A stretch of 64,000 nucleotides of DNA from Alitabrizicola rongguiensis. GTDB taxonomy: Bacteria > Pseudomonadota > Alphaproteobacteria > Rhodobacterales > Rhodobacteraceae. The DNA is taken from the NCBI RefSeq assembly GCF_021491355.1, contig NZ_JAKENF010000003.1, forward strand, positions 124,001 to 188,000. The letters run 5' to 3'. Both the position numbers and the translations under genes were made by a program. Positions 30,881-39,145 of the stretch are shown in pieces. The notes below the pieces were generated by a model, which saw only the letters and a program-made list of their open reading frames with translations, had not been told where the DNA came from and did not search any database. Position 1 is the stretch's first letter; each line of letters opens with the position of its first letter.

Positions 30881-31639
30881 TCAAGGATCGGGCGGTTTCG
30901 CGGCTTTGCGACGTTGCTCCCGGCGGTTGCGCATCGATTGCAACCGCCGGAACAGGGTGCCCGGGTCGGCGTTGAGCCGGTCGAGAAGGTGGCTGGCGAG
31001 CGGTCCCAGAATCGGCGTCGCCTGCGCCTCGGACCAGATCGGGGCCAGCAGGTTGTAGTCGAGCCCGCCCGAGCCAAGCGAGAAACCCGGCATTCCGAGG
31101 GGGAGCGGCGCATCGACCTTTCGGCCGAAGCCGAATGCATCGTCTGGCGCCCGCCCGGAGTAGAGCCGCTCAGCCTCATAAAGTTTCATGAGCGAAAACA
31201 TAAGGTTAAGCGACTGTCCTAACCTGCGCTGTGCCTCGGTCGCGCCATGGTCGGCAAAGGTAATCGCAGCCGAGATCTTCCAGCGATCGGGCAAATGGAC
31301 AATCAGCCAGTCAGCCTGCTCGCTCCACAGCCGCAGGAACAGCGCGGGGGCATGGCGAGGCCAATCGCGCTTGCGAAGGCAGGCGATCAGGACCGCATGA
31401 AGCAGGACCAGTTCCGGCTGCCCGACGAGTTCGCGGGCCAGGGCATGGCGCTTGATTGCAAATCCGCTGGCTCGTCGCGGCCGCTCGGGCCCCGGATCGG
31501 CGACCGTCTGACGGGTCAGCGCGACAAGATCCGAATCCAGGGGCGGCAGGGCCTCGCCCCGGGCAAAATCAAGTGGGGTGCGCCGTTCCTGCCAACGCGC
31601 GATCAGCGTCTCGGGTGCATTGGGATAGGTCGCGGTCAT
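30881..31639 (-). CDS. 252-aa protein of unknown function
   Basis: Starts at ATG 31639 (MTATYPNAPETLIARWQERR) and is probably cytoplasmic: no signal peptide, Arg-rich C-terminus (RNRREQRRKAAKP). The middle is helical with LLHAVLIACLRKRDWPRHAPALFLRLW and an LGQSLNLMFSLMKLYEAERLY helix. The frame extends upstream past 31639 but those residues are compositionally unlike the rest. I recognise no domain. A 114-bp gap separates it from the helicase start upstream. Confidence 0.65.
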   Translation of the reverse strand: MTATYPNAPETLIARWQERRTPLDFARGEALPPLDSDLVALTRQTVADPGPERPRRASGFAIKRHALARELVGQPELVLLHAVLIACLRKRDWPRHAPALFLRLWSEQADWLIVHLPDRWKISAAITFADHGATEAQRRLGQSLNLMFSLMKLYEAERLYSGRAPDDAFGFGRKVDAPLPLGMPGFSLGSGGLDYNLLAPIWSEAQATPILGPLASHLLDRLNADPGTLFRRLQSMRNRREQRRKAAKPPDP

Positions 31640-31726
31640 CGACGGTTTGAAGTCCTTGCGCCGGAGGCGTCGCTGCGAGACACTTTCGGCATTTAACGAC
31701 GACCTTTTCAATTGTGGATTTTCATC

Positions 31727-32215
31727 ATGCGTCTCTTGGCCGTTTTTGCGGCGTTTCTGCTGGTTACTGCTAGTTCTGTTCAGTCCCAGAACGCCGCCTA
31801 TCAACAAGTCCTGTCTGCGGATCCTGCGCGGGCGTGCATCAAGCAGATGCATCTGAGCTTTCATGCTGTTTCGGCTTCGGCCCGCTATGGCCTGATCTTC
31901 GATCCGGGGATGTCCGGCGGGGCGGCAATGCTGGCGTCGTGGACCGCTGCCGGCAAGCTGCACCGGACCAGCCTAAACCCAGCCGACGGAGGCATCGTTG
32001 CTCTTGGCGCCGGCTTTCCGATGGGCGAACAGGTCGTGGCCCTGTCCGTTGCCGATTGCCGAGCCGAACGGTCGCTGCCCCGGTTGATCCGCCTTGACCG
32101 GACCAGCCCGGATCATGGACATCGGCACGTCTGTCTCCACCTTGACCCTGACGGTGGACGCCCCATTCTTTGCCCGTCGGCCGCCAGGGTGCCGTCTTTG
32201 AATCGAGGAGAGTGA
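31727..32215 (+). CDS. putative secreted protein of unknown function, C-terminus doubtful
   Basis: ATG at 31727 begins MRLLAVFAAFLLVTASSVQSQ, a clear Sec signal peptide, followed by about 100 residues with cysteines in ARACIKQ and ADCRAE. The last about 35 residues are His/Pro/Arg-rich and look out of frame. The other plus frame over 32088-32199 reads a smoother beta-like stretch (SVSTLTLTVDAPFFAR), so a frameshift (real or sequencing error) near 32085-32100 is possible. Family not recognised. Confidence 0.5.
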   Translation: MRLLAVFAAFLLVTASSVQSQNAAYQQVLSADPARACIKQMHLSFHAVSASARYGLIFDPGMSGGAAMLASWTAAGKLHRTSLNPADGGIVALGAGFPMGEQVVALSVADCRAERSLPRLIRLDRTSPDHGHRHVCLHLDPDGGRPILCPSAARVPSLNRGE

Positions 32216-32217
32216 GA

Positions 32218-32649
32218 ATGGCACTGAAGAATGCGGCATCGGCCCATTGGGCGGGCGACCTGAAAACCGGCAAGGGGCAGATTTCGACCGCTTCGGGAGG
32301 GCTGTCGGGTCTGCCTTACGATTTCCGCAAGCGGTTCGAGGGCGAAAAGGGCACCAACCCCGAGGAACTGATCGGCGCGGCCCATGCCGCCTGCTTCTCG
32401 ATGGCGTTGTCGGCCGAACTCGGCAAGGCCGGCTTGACCGCCGACGCGATCGACACCACGGCGACCGTAACGCTCGACGTCATAGACGGCGCGCCGACTG
32501 TCACGAAGATCCATCTCGATCTGACGGCGAAGATTCCCGGCGCGAGCGATGCCGCTTTCCAGAAGGCTGCGGCGGATGCAAAGGCGGGCTGCCCGATCTC
32601 GCGGCTGCTCAAGGCGGCAGAGATCACGCTGGACGCGAAACTCGCCTGA
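32218..32649 (+). CDS. osmC: OsmC family peroxiredoxin
   Basis: A 143-residue thiol peroxidase of the OsmC/Ohr family with the two catalytic cysteines in AAHAACFSMAL (Cys59) and KAGCPISRLL (Cys125). It reduces organic hydroperoxides. The length and the NPEELIGAAHAACFS context match OsmC rather than Ohr. ATG 32218 follows GAGGAGAGTGAG; an earlier start at 32170 is less likely. Convergent with the next gene, with adjoining stops. Confidence 0.9.
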   Translation: MALKNAASAHWAGDLKTGKGQISTASGGLSGLPYDFRKRFEGEKGTNPEELIGAAHAACFSMALSAELGKAGLTADAIDTTATVTLDVIDGAPTVTKIHLDLTAKIPGASDAAFQKAAADAKAGCPISRLLKAAEITLDAKLA

Positions 32650-33258
32650 TCAGGCGGAAGGATGCAGGGCGGGACGATAGCCCGCCTGCAGCACGGCAAT
32701 GGTCGGGGCCGGGGTCATCACCTCGGCCTTGCCAGATGCGGGGCGCCGAAGCGTGGCGTCATAGCCTTCGGGGGTGAAGCGGCGCAAACGGTCGCCCATG
32801 AGTAGCCAGGAAGCGCCTTCAAGCTGGACAAATGCACCAGAGGGCAGGCTGGTCCAGTCCGCCGCGTAGCTCTGCTGGCGTAGGTCGGCCCCAAGGCGTG
32901 CCGCATGAAGCGCGCGGTCCATCGCCTCTGCCGACGCGCGGCTGCCCGTTGCCGCCTGCCACCCATCACGGAAGGCCTCGTAGGCGCTGCGTCTGCACAG
33001 AGCACAGGGGCGGTGTCCAGCGGCCAGAGCCACCGCCTCGTCCAGAAAGAACAGTTCCGTCCAGGTTCCGGGCGACATCACCCTGCGGCGCACGTCCTTG
33101 TAGTCCAGCGCGCAGATTATCCAGTGCGGATGCCGCCAGCGCGCCCGCCCCAGCTGTCGCTGTGCGTCATGCAGGATGCCGCGGTTGCCGGTGAACAGCC
33201 CACGCCCTGCAACGGCGACGATCTCGCCGTTGGGCAGGACGCGGTTCCGGAGCGGCAT
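32650..33258 (-). CDS. 202-aa conserved-looking protein of unknown function
   Basis: A soluble 202-residue protein. The centre has WTELFFLDEAVALAAGHRPCALCRR, a CxxC preceded by HRP that resembles the metal site of Ada-type repair domains but with only two cysteines. It contains many Trp and Arg residues. Start at 33258 (MPLRNRVLPNGEIV) lacks an obvious signal. I cannot name the family. Next upstream gene is ialB-like, 9 bp away on the same strand. Confidence 0.65.
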   Translation of the reverse strand: MPLRNRVLPNGEIVAVAGRGLFTGNRGILHDAQRQLGRARWRHPHWIICALDYKDVRRRVMSPGTWTELFFLDEAVALAAGHRPCALCRRSAYEAFRDGWQAATGSRASAEAMDRALHAARLGADLRQQSYAADWTSLPSGAFVQLEGASWLLMGDRLRRFTPEGYDATLRRPASGKAEVMTPAPTIAVLQAGYRPALHPSA

Positions 33259-33267
33259 TCCGGCCGG

Positions 33268-33738
33268 TCAGGGTTGGGTCAGGGCTGTGCGTGCCGCTGC
33301 AATGGCCTCGGCAAGGCCGCTCATCGGCACGTCGACCGCCACGGGCTTGTCCGACGAGAACGGGAAGAACTGCACCTGGACCGCCGCCGCGCCCGTCAGC
33401 GCAGCGAGGGTTGCTGAATCTGCGTCGGCCGTTGCGCGGCAACCATCGGGGAAGCAGACTTGGAACGGGACGTTCAGGGTCTTGTCGCCAACGATCATCC
33501 GCACGCCGGCATCAAGGGCGGTGCCAAGGGGCAGGGCGACGCCCACGCGCGCCGTCTCATGTGTTTTGGAAAGGGCAACGATAAAGGTCGCCACAGTACG
33601 GTCCGTGCCGCTTTCGGCGACGCTTCGCACCAAGGTGCAAGACCCGTTCTGGCAATTGCTTTGCCAGGCAGCCTGATCTTCTGCCTGCGCGGCAAGCGGC
33701 GCAATCAGGGTCGAGGCGAGGAGGATACTGCGAAACAT
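33268..33738 (-). CDS. invasion-associated locus B (IalB) family protein
   Basis: A 156-residue exported protein with signal peptide (MFRSILLASTLIAPLAAQAE). The WQSNCQNGSCTLVRSV and FQVCFPDGCRA segments give the cysteine pairs and the fold typical of the IalB family. Members are common in alphaproteobacteria; despite the name there is no basis for an invasion role here. Confidence 0.85.
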   Translation of the reverse strand: MFRSILLASTLIAPLAAQAEDQAAWQSNCQNGSCTLVRSVAESGTDRTVATFIVALSKTHETARVGVALPLGTALDAGVRMIVGDKTLNVPFQVCFPDGCRATADADSATLAALTGAAAVQVQFFPFSSDKPVAVDVPMSGLAEAIAAARTALTQP

Positions 33739-33752
33739 AATTCGACACCTTC

Positions 33753-33793
33753 GGAAAAAGAAAACGGGCAGGCGCCAGTAGAACGCCTGCCCG
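33753..33793 (-). terminator. rho-independent terminator of the VPLPA-CTERM gene
   Basis: A perfect 10-bp inverted repeat (33765-33774 and 33784-33793, arm CGGGCAGGCG) with a 9-nt loop. On the minus strand it is followed by TTTTCTTTTT (33764-33753 on the plus strand as AAAAAGAAAA). It lies 20 bp past the stop of the upstream minus-strand gene. Confidence 0.92.
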
Positions 33794-33813
33794 CAACCGT
33801 TGTCATCAGATTC

Positions 33814-34833
33814 TCAGGCCGCCTTGCGCTTGCGGAATGCGCCGAAGGCTCCAAGACCGCCCAGACCGCCGATCAGCATCAGGCCAGCCGCAGGCAGCGG
33901 AACCGCGCCGGGTTCGGGCACGATGACCTCGCCACCAACGCCCGAGAAGGCGAAGATGAAGGTCGGGGTCCGCGCGCCAGCGTCAGAGAAGCCGTTCTGA
34001 TCGGGATCAAGCGCAGACCAGCCGAAGGAGTAGAGCTCGGCCTTCACCGCGCCGAGCGCAGCAAGGGCGTCCTTCTTGTTCGCGGCGCCACCGTAGTAGA
34101 TGTCGAACGAATAGGACTCTCCGGCAGCGAGGTCGCCGAAGCCAAAGTCGAAGACCGCACCATGATCGTCCGGACCGCATGCGGTGAAGTCGGCAAATCC
34201 GCAGCCATTCAGGTCGGTCACGTCATTCGCCAGCGGGTTGGCGCTGGAGAAGCCATTGTCAGACGAACGGTTCAGAAGCGTCGTGGTCGTGGTGCCCTGG
34301 ATGGTGACATACTCGCTGAACGGGGTCGGCGAGGTATCCCAGTCCATTGTCCGGCGGTAGGTCACATCGGTGACGCCGGACGTCCCCTTGTTCTCGATCG
34401 TCACCTTCACCCGATAAAGGTCATCGGTTTCCGTGGCGAGCGCGAAGCTGTGTGTCACGAAGACATCGGTGCCGTTGATCTGCGTGACGACTTTCGCCGT
34501 CTTGGCGTCAGAGTCGAAGCTGATCTGGGTAAGCCCGCCCGTCCCGGACGAGTTGTTCGCATAGCCGGCGGTGGTGCCGTTGACGGCAACACCCCAACCT
34601 TCGCAAAGACAGCCGTGCGAGGTGGACTCGTACTGAACGCCATCCGGGTCGATCCAACGTTCGCCCACGATCGTCTGACCGACAACGTCGCGGACACCGC
34701 CGCCGACGTTCAGTTGACCGAAGTTGTCGACGCCCAGACTGACATTGCCGTCGGTGATGATCGCCGTAGCGGCGTTGGCCGCAATTGGCAGGAAGAGCGC
34801 AGCGCCAGCGGCGAGCGCCAAGTTACGAAGCAT
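33814..34833 (-). CDS. VPLPA-CTERM sorting-domain exported protein
   Basis: A 339-residue exported protein. Signal peptide MLRNLALAAGAALFLP ends after AANA. The body is beta-rich, Thr/Asn/Gly/Asp-rich, with five to six cysteines, and resembles surface proteins. The C-terminal 27 residues are VPLPAAGLMLIGGLGGLGAF plus FRKRKAA: a VPLPA motif, hydrophobic helix and basic cap, the Rhodobacterales variant of the PEP-CTERM exosortase sorting signal. The processing enzyme (exosortase) is not in the window. Composition is less GC-rich at the 5' side, and the upstream gap is AT-rich. Confidence 0.9.
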   Translation of the reverse strand: MLRNLALAAGAALFLPIAANAATAIITDGNVSLGVDNFGQLNVGGGVRDVVGQTIVGERWIDPDGVQYESTSHGCLCEGWGVAVNGTTAGYANNSSGTGGLTQISFDSDAKTAKVVTQINGTDVFVTHSFALATETDDLYRVKVTIENKGTSGVTDVTYRRTMDWDTSPTPFSEYVTIQGTTTTTLLNRSSDNGFSSANPLANDVTDLNGCGFADFTACGPDDHGAVFDFGFGDLAAGESYSFDIYYGGAANKKDALAALGAVKAELYSFGWSALDPDQNGFSDAGARTPTFIFAFSGVGGEVIVPEPGAVPLPAAGLMLIGGLGGLGAFGAFRKRKAA

Positions 34834-35151
34834 GGAAATCCTCCATCACTGGTTAGTTGAAACAGGCTGTACAAAAAACACACAGGGCTAAATCCTGCCC
34901 GCGTAATTAAGATGCCAGAATTCTGCCTACTTTGAAACAATTTAAGGCCCAGAGTCCTAAGATTTAGCCTCGCTCGCAATTACAATCCCGCATCTGGTTG
35001 TAGATTGTTGCCGATGGGGAAAATATGGTTTGAATGAATCTTTTCGCGCCAAAGCTTCACCCCACCGGAAGCACGCCAAAGCCGCGTCTGGCGCTGCTCA
35101 CGCCAGATCACCGGAATGTGATTCGCTGCGACTGCAAATGGCTCGGACGGC
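34834..35151 (-). promoter_or_regulatory. AT-rich upstream region of VPLPA-CTERM gene
   Basis: This 318-bp gap is markedly AT-richer than its surroundings and contains no supported gene. It holds a long-range inverted repeat GGCTAAATC (34886-34894) / GATTTAGCC (34961-34969), a 10-bp palindrome CAGAATTCTG (34916-34925), and a 7-bp hairpin (35087-35093/35101-35107). GGAGGA precedes the minus-strand ATG. It is likely the promoter and 5' leader of the VPLPA-CTERM gene; no precise -35/-10 is assigned. Confidence 0.4.
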
Positions 35152-36750
35152 TCAGACCATCATCTCTTTGGTCGCGGTCAGCCTGAGATCGGGATAGTCG
35201 CGCTGGACGCGGTCGATGTCCCATTGCAGGCGGGTCAGGAAAACCACGTCGCCGTCGTGGTCATAGCCGATATGGCCTTTGTTGACGTTGATGAACTTCT
35301 CGAGCGACGCCTTGGGGCCTGACACCCACCGCGCCGAGGTGAATTGCGAGCCCTCGAAGCGGACCGGCAGCTGGTATTCCTGCTCGATCCGGCTCGCCAG
35401 CACGTCGAATTGCAGCGCCCCCACGACCCCGACGATGAATCCCGAGCCGATCATCGGCTTGAAGACCTTTGCCGCGCCTTCCTCGGCGAACTGCATCAGC
35501 GCCTTTTCCAGGTGCTTGGCCTTCATGGGGTCGCCCGCGCGCACGCCCTGCAGAAGTTCCGGCGCGAAGCTCGGGATGCCGGTGAAGCGCAGCGTCTCAC
35601 CCTCGGTCAGCGCGTCCCCGATCCTGAGTTGCCCGTGGTTCGGGATGCCGATGATGTCGCCCGCCCAAGCCTCTTCCGCCAGTTCGCGGTCGGCGGCGAG
35701 GAACAGCACCGGGTTCGACACCGCCATCGGCTTTTTCGACCGCACATGGAGGAGCTTCATTCCCCGTTCGAAATGCCCCGAGGCGAGGCGGACGAACGCC
35801 ACCCGGTCGCGGTGCTTGGGGTCCATGTTTGCCTGCACCTTGAAGACGAAGCCGGTCACGGCCTGTTCCTCGGGCAGGATGCCGCGCTCGGAGGCCTTCT
35901 GGATCTGCGGGACGGGGCCGTATTCGCCGATGCCATCCATCAGTTCCTTCACCCCGAACGAATTGATGGCCGAGCCGAACCAAATCGGCGTCATCGAGCC
36001 GTTCAGGAATGCCTCGCGGTCGAAGGCGGGCAGGAGCGCGCGCGCCATCTCCAGCTCCTCGCGGAGCTTGGCCAGCAGCTCGGCCGGGACATGTTCGGCC
36101 AGCTTCGGGTCATCCAGCCCGTCGATCTTGATCGATTCCGCCACCCGGTTGCGGTCGGCGCGGTCCATCAGCTCCAGCCGGTCGTGCAGGATGTCGTAGC
36201 AGCCGACGAACTCGCGGCCCATCCCGATCGGCCAGCTTGCCGGCGACACGTCGATCGCCAGGTTTTCCTGGATCTCGTCGATGATCTCGAAGGTGTCGCG
36301 GCTTTCCCGATCCATCTTGTTGCAGAAGGTCAGGATCGGCAGGTCGCGCAGGCGGCAGACCTCGAACAGCTTCCGCGTCTGGCTTTCCACGCCCTTCGCG
36401 CCGTCGATCACCATGATCGCCGCGTCCACGGCGGTCAGCGTGCGGTAGGTGTCCTCGGAAAAGTCCGAGTGGCCGGGCGTGTCGACGAGGTTGAAGCGGA
36501 ACTCGCGGTAGTCGAAGGACATGGCCGAGGCCGAGACGGAGATCCCGCGCTCCTGCTCGAGCTTCATGAAGTCCGACCGCGTGCGCCGCGCCTCACCCTT
36601 TGCCCTCACCTGTCCCGCCATCTGGATCGCGCCCCCGAACAGCAGAAACTTTTCGGTCAGCGTCGTCTTTCCGGCGTCGGGGTGCGAAATGATCGCGAAG
36701 GTCCGGCGACGGGCAATTTCGGGCGGGAGTTGGGCGCGGTTGTCGAGCAT
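35152..36750 (-). CDS. prfC: peptide chain release factor 3
   Basis: A 532-residue translational GTPase that recycles RF1/RF2. G1 is SHPDAGKTTLTEK (residues 23-35), G3 DTPGHSDF (about 94-101) and G4 NKMD. The ISVSASAMSF segment and length match RF3 rather than EF-G. Alphaproteobacteria commonly keep RF3. Confidence 0.95.
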   Translation of the reverse strand: MLDNRAQLPPEIARRRTFAIISHPDAGKTTLTEKFLLFGGAIQMAGQVRAKGEARRTRSDFMKLEQERGISVSASAMSFDYREFRFNLVDTPGHSDFSEDTYRTLTAVDAAIMVIDGAKGVESQTRKLFEVCRLRDLPILTFCNKMDRESRDTFEIIDEIQENLAIDVSPASWPIGMGREFVGCYDILHDRLELMDRADRNRVAESIKIDGLDDPKLAEHVPAELLAKLREELEMARALLPAFDREAFLNGSMTPIWFGSAINSFGVKELMDGIGEYGPVPQIQKASERGILPEEQAVTGFVFKVQANMDPKHRDRVAFVRLASGHFERGMKLLHVRSKKPMAVSNPVLFLAADRELAEEAWAGDIIGIPNHGQLRIGDALTEGETLRFTGIPSFAPELLQGVRAGDPMKAKHLEKALMQFAEEGAAKVFKPMIGSGFIVGVVGALQFDVLASRIEQEYQLPVRFEGSQFTSARWVSGPKASLEKFINVNKGHIGYDHDGDVVFLTRLQWDIDRVQRDYPDLRLTATKEMMV

Positions 36751-36791
36751 GGCCCGGCTGTTAGCGCAAGAGCGTCATTTCGTCCATCACC

Positions 36792-37790
36792 TCAGGTCAG
36801 GGAGGGCCGGATCAGCGCATCCCTCAGGCTGTCAAGAACCTCGCGCCCGGCCTCGGTGCCGAAATGCTGGTCCTGACGCAGGCCGGGGAAACGGTCGCGC
36901 ACGGCTTGCGCCAGGTCCGGAGGCAGGCGGGCGACCGTGGCCTCGCTGACCAGAAGGCTCTCGCAGGGAATGCCCTCGGCATAGATGATCTCGTGGCGGT
37001 CGAAGGCGAGGCTGAAGTATTCGACCATGCCACCCTCGCGCAGGAAGATTTGCTCTCCGTCGATCAGGTGCTTGGCCTGAACCAGAACCTCGGCAGTGCG
37101 GATGCCAGACCGCCTGGCCCGCTGATAGAGGAAGATGCGGTGATGCTGGCTAACGATCAGGTCACGGGCATTGCCAAGCACGCCAGCTCCGATCACCACG
37201 GGGGCAAAGGCGCCGACGGCGCGCAGCGCCGCCTGGCCGATCCAGGCGATCGGCTGGGGGCCGTGATCGCGGGTCAGCACGCGGTCACCGGGGCGGAGCG
37301 CCTCGATCGGCTGCTGAAGGCCCGATGGCAGGGTGATGAGCGTGCCGCGCGACAGCGAGACGCAGATCAGATCGGTCAGCCTTGCATCCTTCGGCGTCTC
37401 GTCAATGCCGACCAGCGTGTAGCCTGTCCGCCTGGCAAGCGGCGACAGCGGCAGCAGATAGGCGCCGGAGGCATGGCCCAGCAACAGCACCTCGACCCGT
37501 TCGCCATGGGCCGCAAGAAAGACCAGCGCCGCGAGCAGATCCAGCCTGTCGCCAGACTGGCCTATGCCCGACCCCTCGGCCACGCGGGTCCCGTCGCCTG
37601 TCTGCACCAGTCGCATGCGCAAAGGCGTTCCGCCGTCGCGGAGTTCGTAGATGTCGCCCGGTTCCAGAAGATCGGCCCGCTCCGGGCCCTCGCCGCGATT
37701 GACGCCGCTGACCACGCGGAAATCGTCGGCGGCAAAGACCTGTGCAGTCTGGCCGTGTGGATCGACGGAGGGGGAGGTCCTGTCTGTCAT
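36792..37790 (-). CDS. Hint-domain protein
   Basis: A 332-residue protein. The first about 140 residues are a beta-rich N-terminal domain. From about residue 145 a Hint (hedgehog/intein) domain begins: RGTLITLPSGLQQPIEALRPGDRVLTRDHG, and later SQHHRIFL. In most bacterial Hint_2 proteins the domain starts with a nucleophilic cysteine; the equivalent here reads VSLSRGTL, so serine replaces it. Exported-protein and autoprocessing roles are possible but the partner or cleavage product is not evident. Confidence 0.8.
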   Translation of the reverse strand: MTDRTSPSVDPHGQTAQVFAADDFRVVSGVNRGEGPERADLLEPGDIYELRDGGTPLRMRLVQTGDGTRVAEGSGIGQSGDRLDLLAALVFLAAHGERVEVLLLGHASGAYLLPLSPLARRTGYTLVGIDETPKDARLTDLICVSLSRGTLITLPSGLQQPIEALRPGDRVLTRDHGPQPIAWIGQAALRAVGAFAPVVIGAGVLGNARDLIVSQHHRIFLYQRARRSGIRTAEVLVQAKHLIDGEQIFLREGGMVEYFSLAFDRHEIIYAEGIPCESLLVSEATVARLPPDLAQAVRDRFPGLRQDQHFGTEAGREVLDSLRDALIRPSLT

Positions 37791-37889
37791 CAGATGCCGA
37801 TCTTGGGCGCGGTGCCGGGCAAGGTCAAACCGCCTTCTCGTTCCGCGCCCTCGATGCTACTCCGGGATCAGGGCATATTGGAGGCGGCG

Positions 37890-38669
37890 ATGGATCTGGG
37901 CATCAGGGGCAAGCGGGCACTGGTCTGCGGAGCATCGAAAGGGCTGGGCCGCGGCTGTGCCGAGGCACTGGCCGAAGCAGGTGTCGATCTGGTGCTGAAC
38001 GCCCGCGGCGCCGAGGCCTTGGAGCAGACTGCCGAGGCGATCCGAAAGGCGCACGGGGTCAAGGTGCTGACAGCGGCCGGCGACATTACCGCGTCCGAGG
38101 CGCGGGCCGGGGTGATCGCAGCGGCAGGGCGGATCGACATCCTTGTGACCAATGCCGGGGGACCTCCCCCGGGCCTTTGGTCAGACTGGAGCCGTGACGA
38201 TTTCATTCGCGCGCTCGACGCCAACACGTTGACGCCGATCGCGCTGATGCAGACCTTTCTGCCGGGGATGATCGAGCGCGGTTGGGGCAGGGTGATCAAC
38301 ATCACCTCGCAATCGGTCAAGGCGCCGCTCGCGGCGCTCGGCCTGTCGAACACCGCGCGCACCGGGCTGACCGGCTTTGTGGCCGGCACCTCGCGGCAGG
38401 TGGCGAAACACGGGGTGACGATCAACAACCTGCTGCCGGGCAGTCATGCAACAGATCGCTCGATTGCCCTGGCCGAAGCCGCCGCAAGAGCGCAGGGCAT
38501 CACGGTTGCCGAGGTCGAACGGCGCGGGGCCGCCAGTATCCCGGTCGGGCGCTACGGCACGCCGCAGGAATTTGGAGCGATGTGCGCCTTTCTGTGTTCG
38601 GCCCATGCGGGCTTCATCGTCGGCCAGAACATCCTGCTTGACGGCGGTGCGGTGAACGCGACGATCTGA
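37890..38669 (+). CDS. short-chain dehydrogenase/reductase, degenerate active site
   Basis: A 259-residue SDR fold. The nucleotide loop is CGASKGLG (residues 13-20), with Cys in place of the usual Thr. The NAG motif VTNAGG is present. The catalytic Tyr-x-x-x-Lys is absent: the aligned stretch GLSNTARTGL has Ser153 and Arg157, with only Ser140 of the triad retained. A named SDR subgroup lacking canonical residues (BKR-like) exists as far as I recall, so this may be ancestral to a family rather than a pseudogene. The reaction is unknown. Start follows GGAGGC. Confidence 0.8.
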   Translation: MDLGIRGKRALVCGASKGLGRGCAEALAEAGVDLVLNARGAEALEQTAEAIRKAHGVKVLTAAGDITASEARAGVIAAAGRIDILVTNAGGPPPGLWSDWSRDDFIRALDANTLTPIALMQTFLPGMIERGWGRVINITSQSVKAPLAALGLSNTARTGLTGFVAGTSRQVAKHGVTINNLLPGSHATDRSIALAEAAARAQGITVAEVERRGAASIPVGRYGTPQEFGAMCAFLCSAHAGFIVGQNILLDGGAVNATI

Positions 38670-38680
38670 GGTCAGGCGCG

Positions 38681-38728
38681 GGCAGATCTCTTCGAAGAGA
38701 TCTGCCAATATCCTTCGAAGGATATTGG
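38681..38728. repeat. two tandem perfect palindromes with TTCGAA centre
   Basis: Palindrome 1 (38681-38706, 26 bp) and palindrome 2 (38705-38728, 24 bp) overlap by two bases, and each folds into a stem of 11 or 10 bp with a TCGA loop. Both share the centre CTTCGAAG. They lie between convergent SDR and GIY-YIG genes, so they could be back-to-back terminators, although no T-run follows. Confidence 0.85.
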
Positions 38729-38735
38729 ACAGGCC

Positions 38736-39071
38736 TCAGATTGCCGTTGCCCCCAGCATCCCCGCCCAATGACCAAGCCGGGTCTTCAGCGCGTCCTGGC
38801 GGGCATAGGGTGTGAGGTCCGGGTCCAGCACCTCTACGATCTCCAGCGTGAAGGCTTCTGCGCCTTGCTGGTTCCACGCCTCCTGCAGGCTGCGATGGGT
38901 GCTGGCGTTCTGGCGGAGCATGAACCAGACGCGGTTGGCGATCGCGCCGGTGTCCGGCGCCCGGCCGACCCAGACCTGGCCTGTGGCCAGGCAACTGATC
39001 GCATAGATCCCGGCAGAGGCCTTGCGTTCCTTGTAGTCGCTGATCGCGGATTTTCGGGCGGCTGATGTCAT
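38736..39071 (-). CDS. GIY-YIG nuclease family protein
   Basis: A 111-residue protein with the GIY element (AGIYAISCLATG) but WVG in place of YIG. The rest of the small domain has RVWFMLRQN and a final Glu-rich TLEIVEVLDPD. ATG at 39071 is preceded by AAGGAA; a longer start upstream is possible. Catalytic competence is uncertain because the second signature Tyr is replaced. Divergent from the DUF2239 gene with an operator-like palindrome between. Confidence 0.75.
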   Translation of the reverse strand: MTSAARKSAISDYKERKASAGIYAISCLATGQVWVGRAPDTGAIANRVWFMLRQNASTHRSLQEAWNQQGAEAFTLEIVEVLDPDLTPYARQDALKTRLGHWAGMLGATAI

Positions 39072-39105
39072 GATCGATTCCTTCTGTCGATCGGCGGAGT
39101 AATTC

Positions 39106-39145
39106 ATCCGGGTAATATTGACAAGTATTAATACCCGGATAAATT
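39106..39145 (+). promoter_or_regulatory. palindromic operator and promoter between GIY-YIG and DUF2239 genes
   Basis: ATCCGGGTA (39106-39114) and TACCCGGAT (39132-39140) form a perfect 9-bp inverted repeat with a 17-bp spacer. TTGACA (39118-39123) lies within the spacer and TAAATT (39140-39145) 16 bp beyond it as a plausible -35/-10 pair for the plus gene. A further ACCGG half-site lies at 39147-39151. The region is AT-rich. Confidence 0.6.

Noticed and set aside
36864-37889. Upstream extension of the SDR gene frame by 342 codons
   Set aside because: The extension is antisense to the Hint gene. The real start is supported by GGAGGC and the Rossmann fold beginning at MDLGIRGKRALV.
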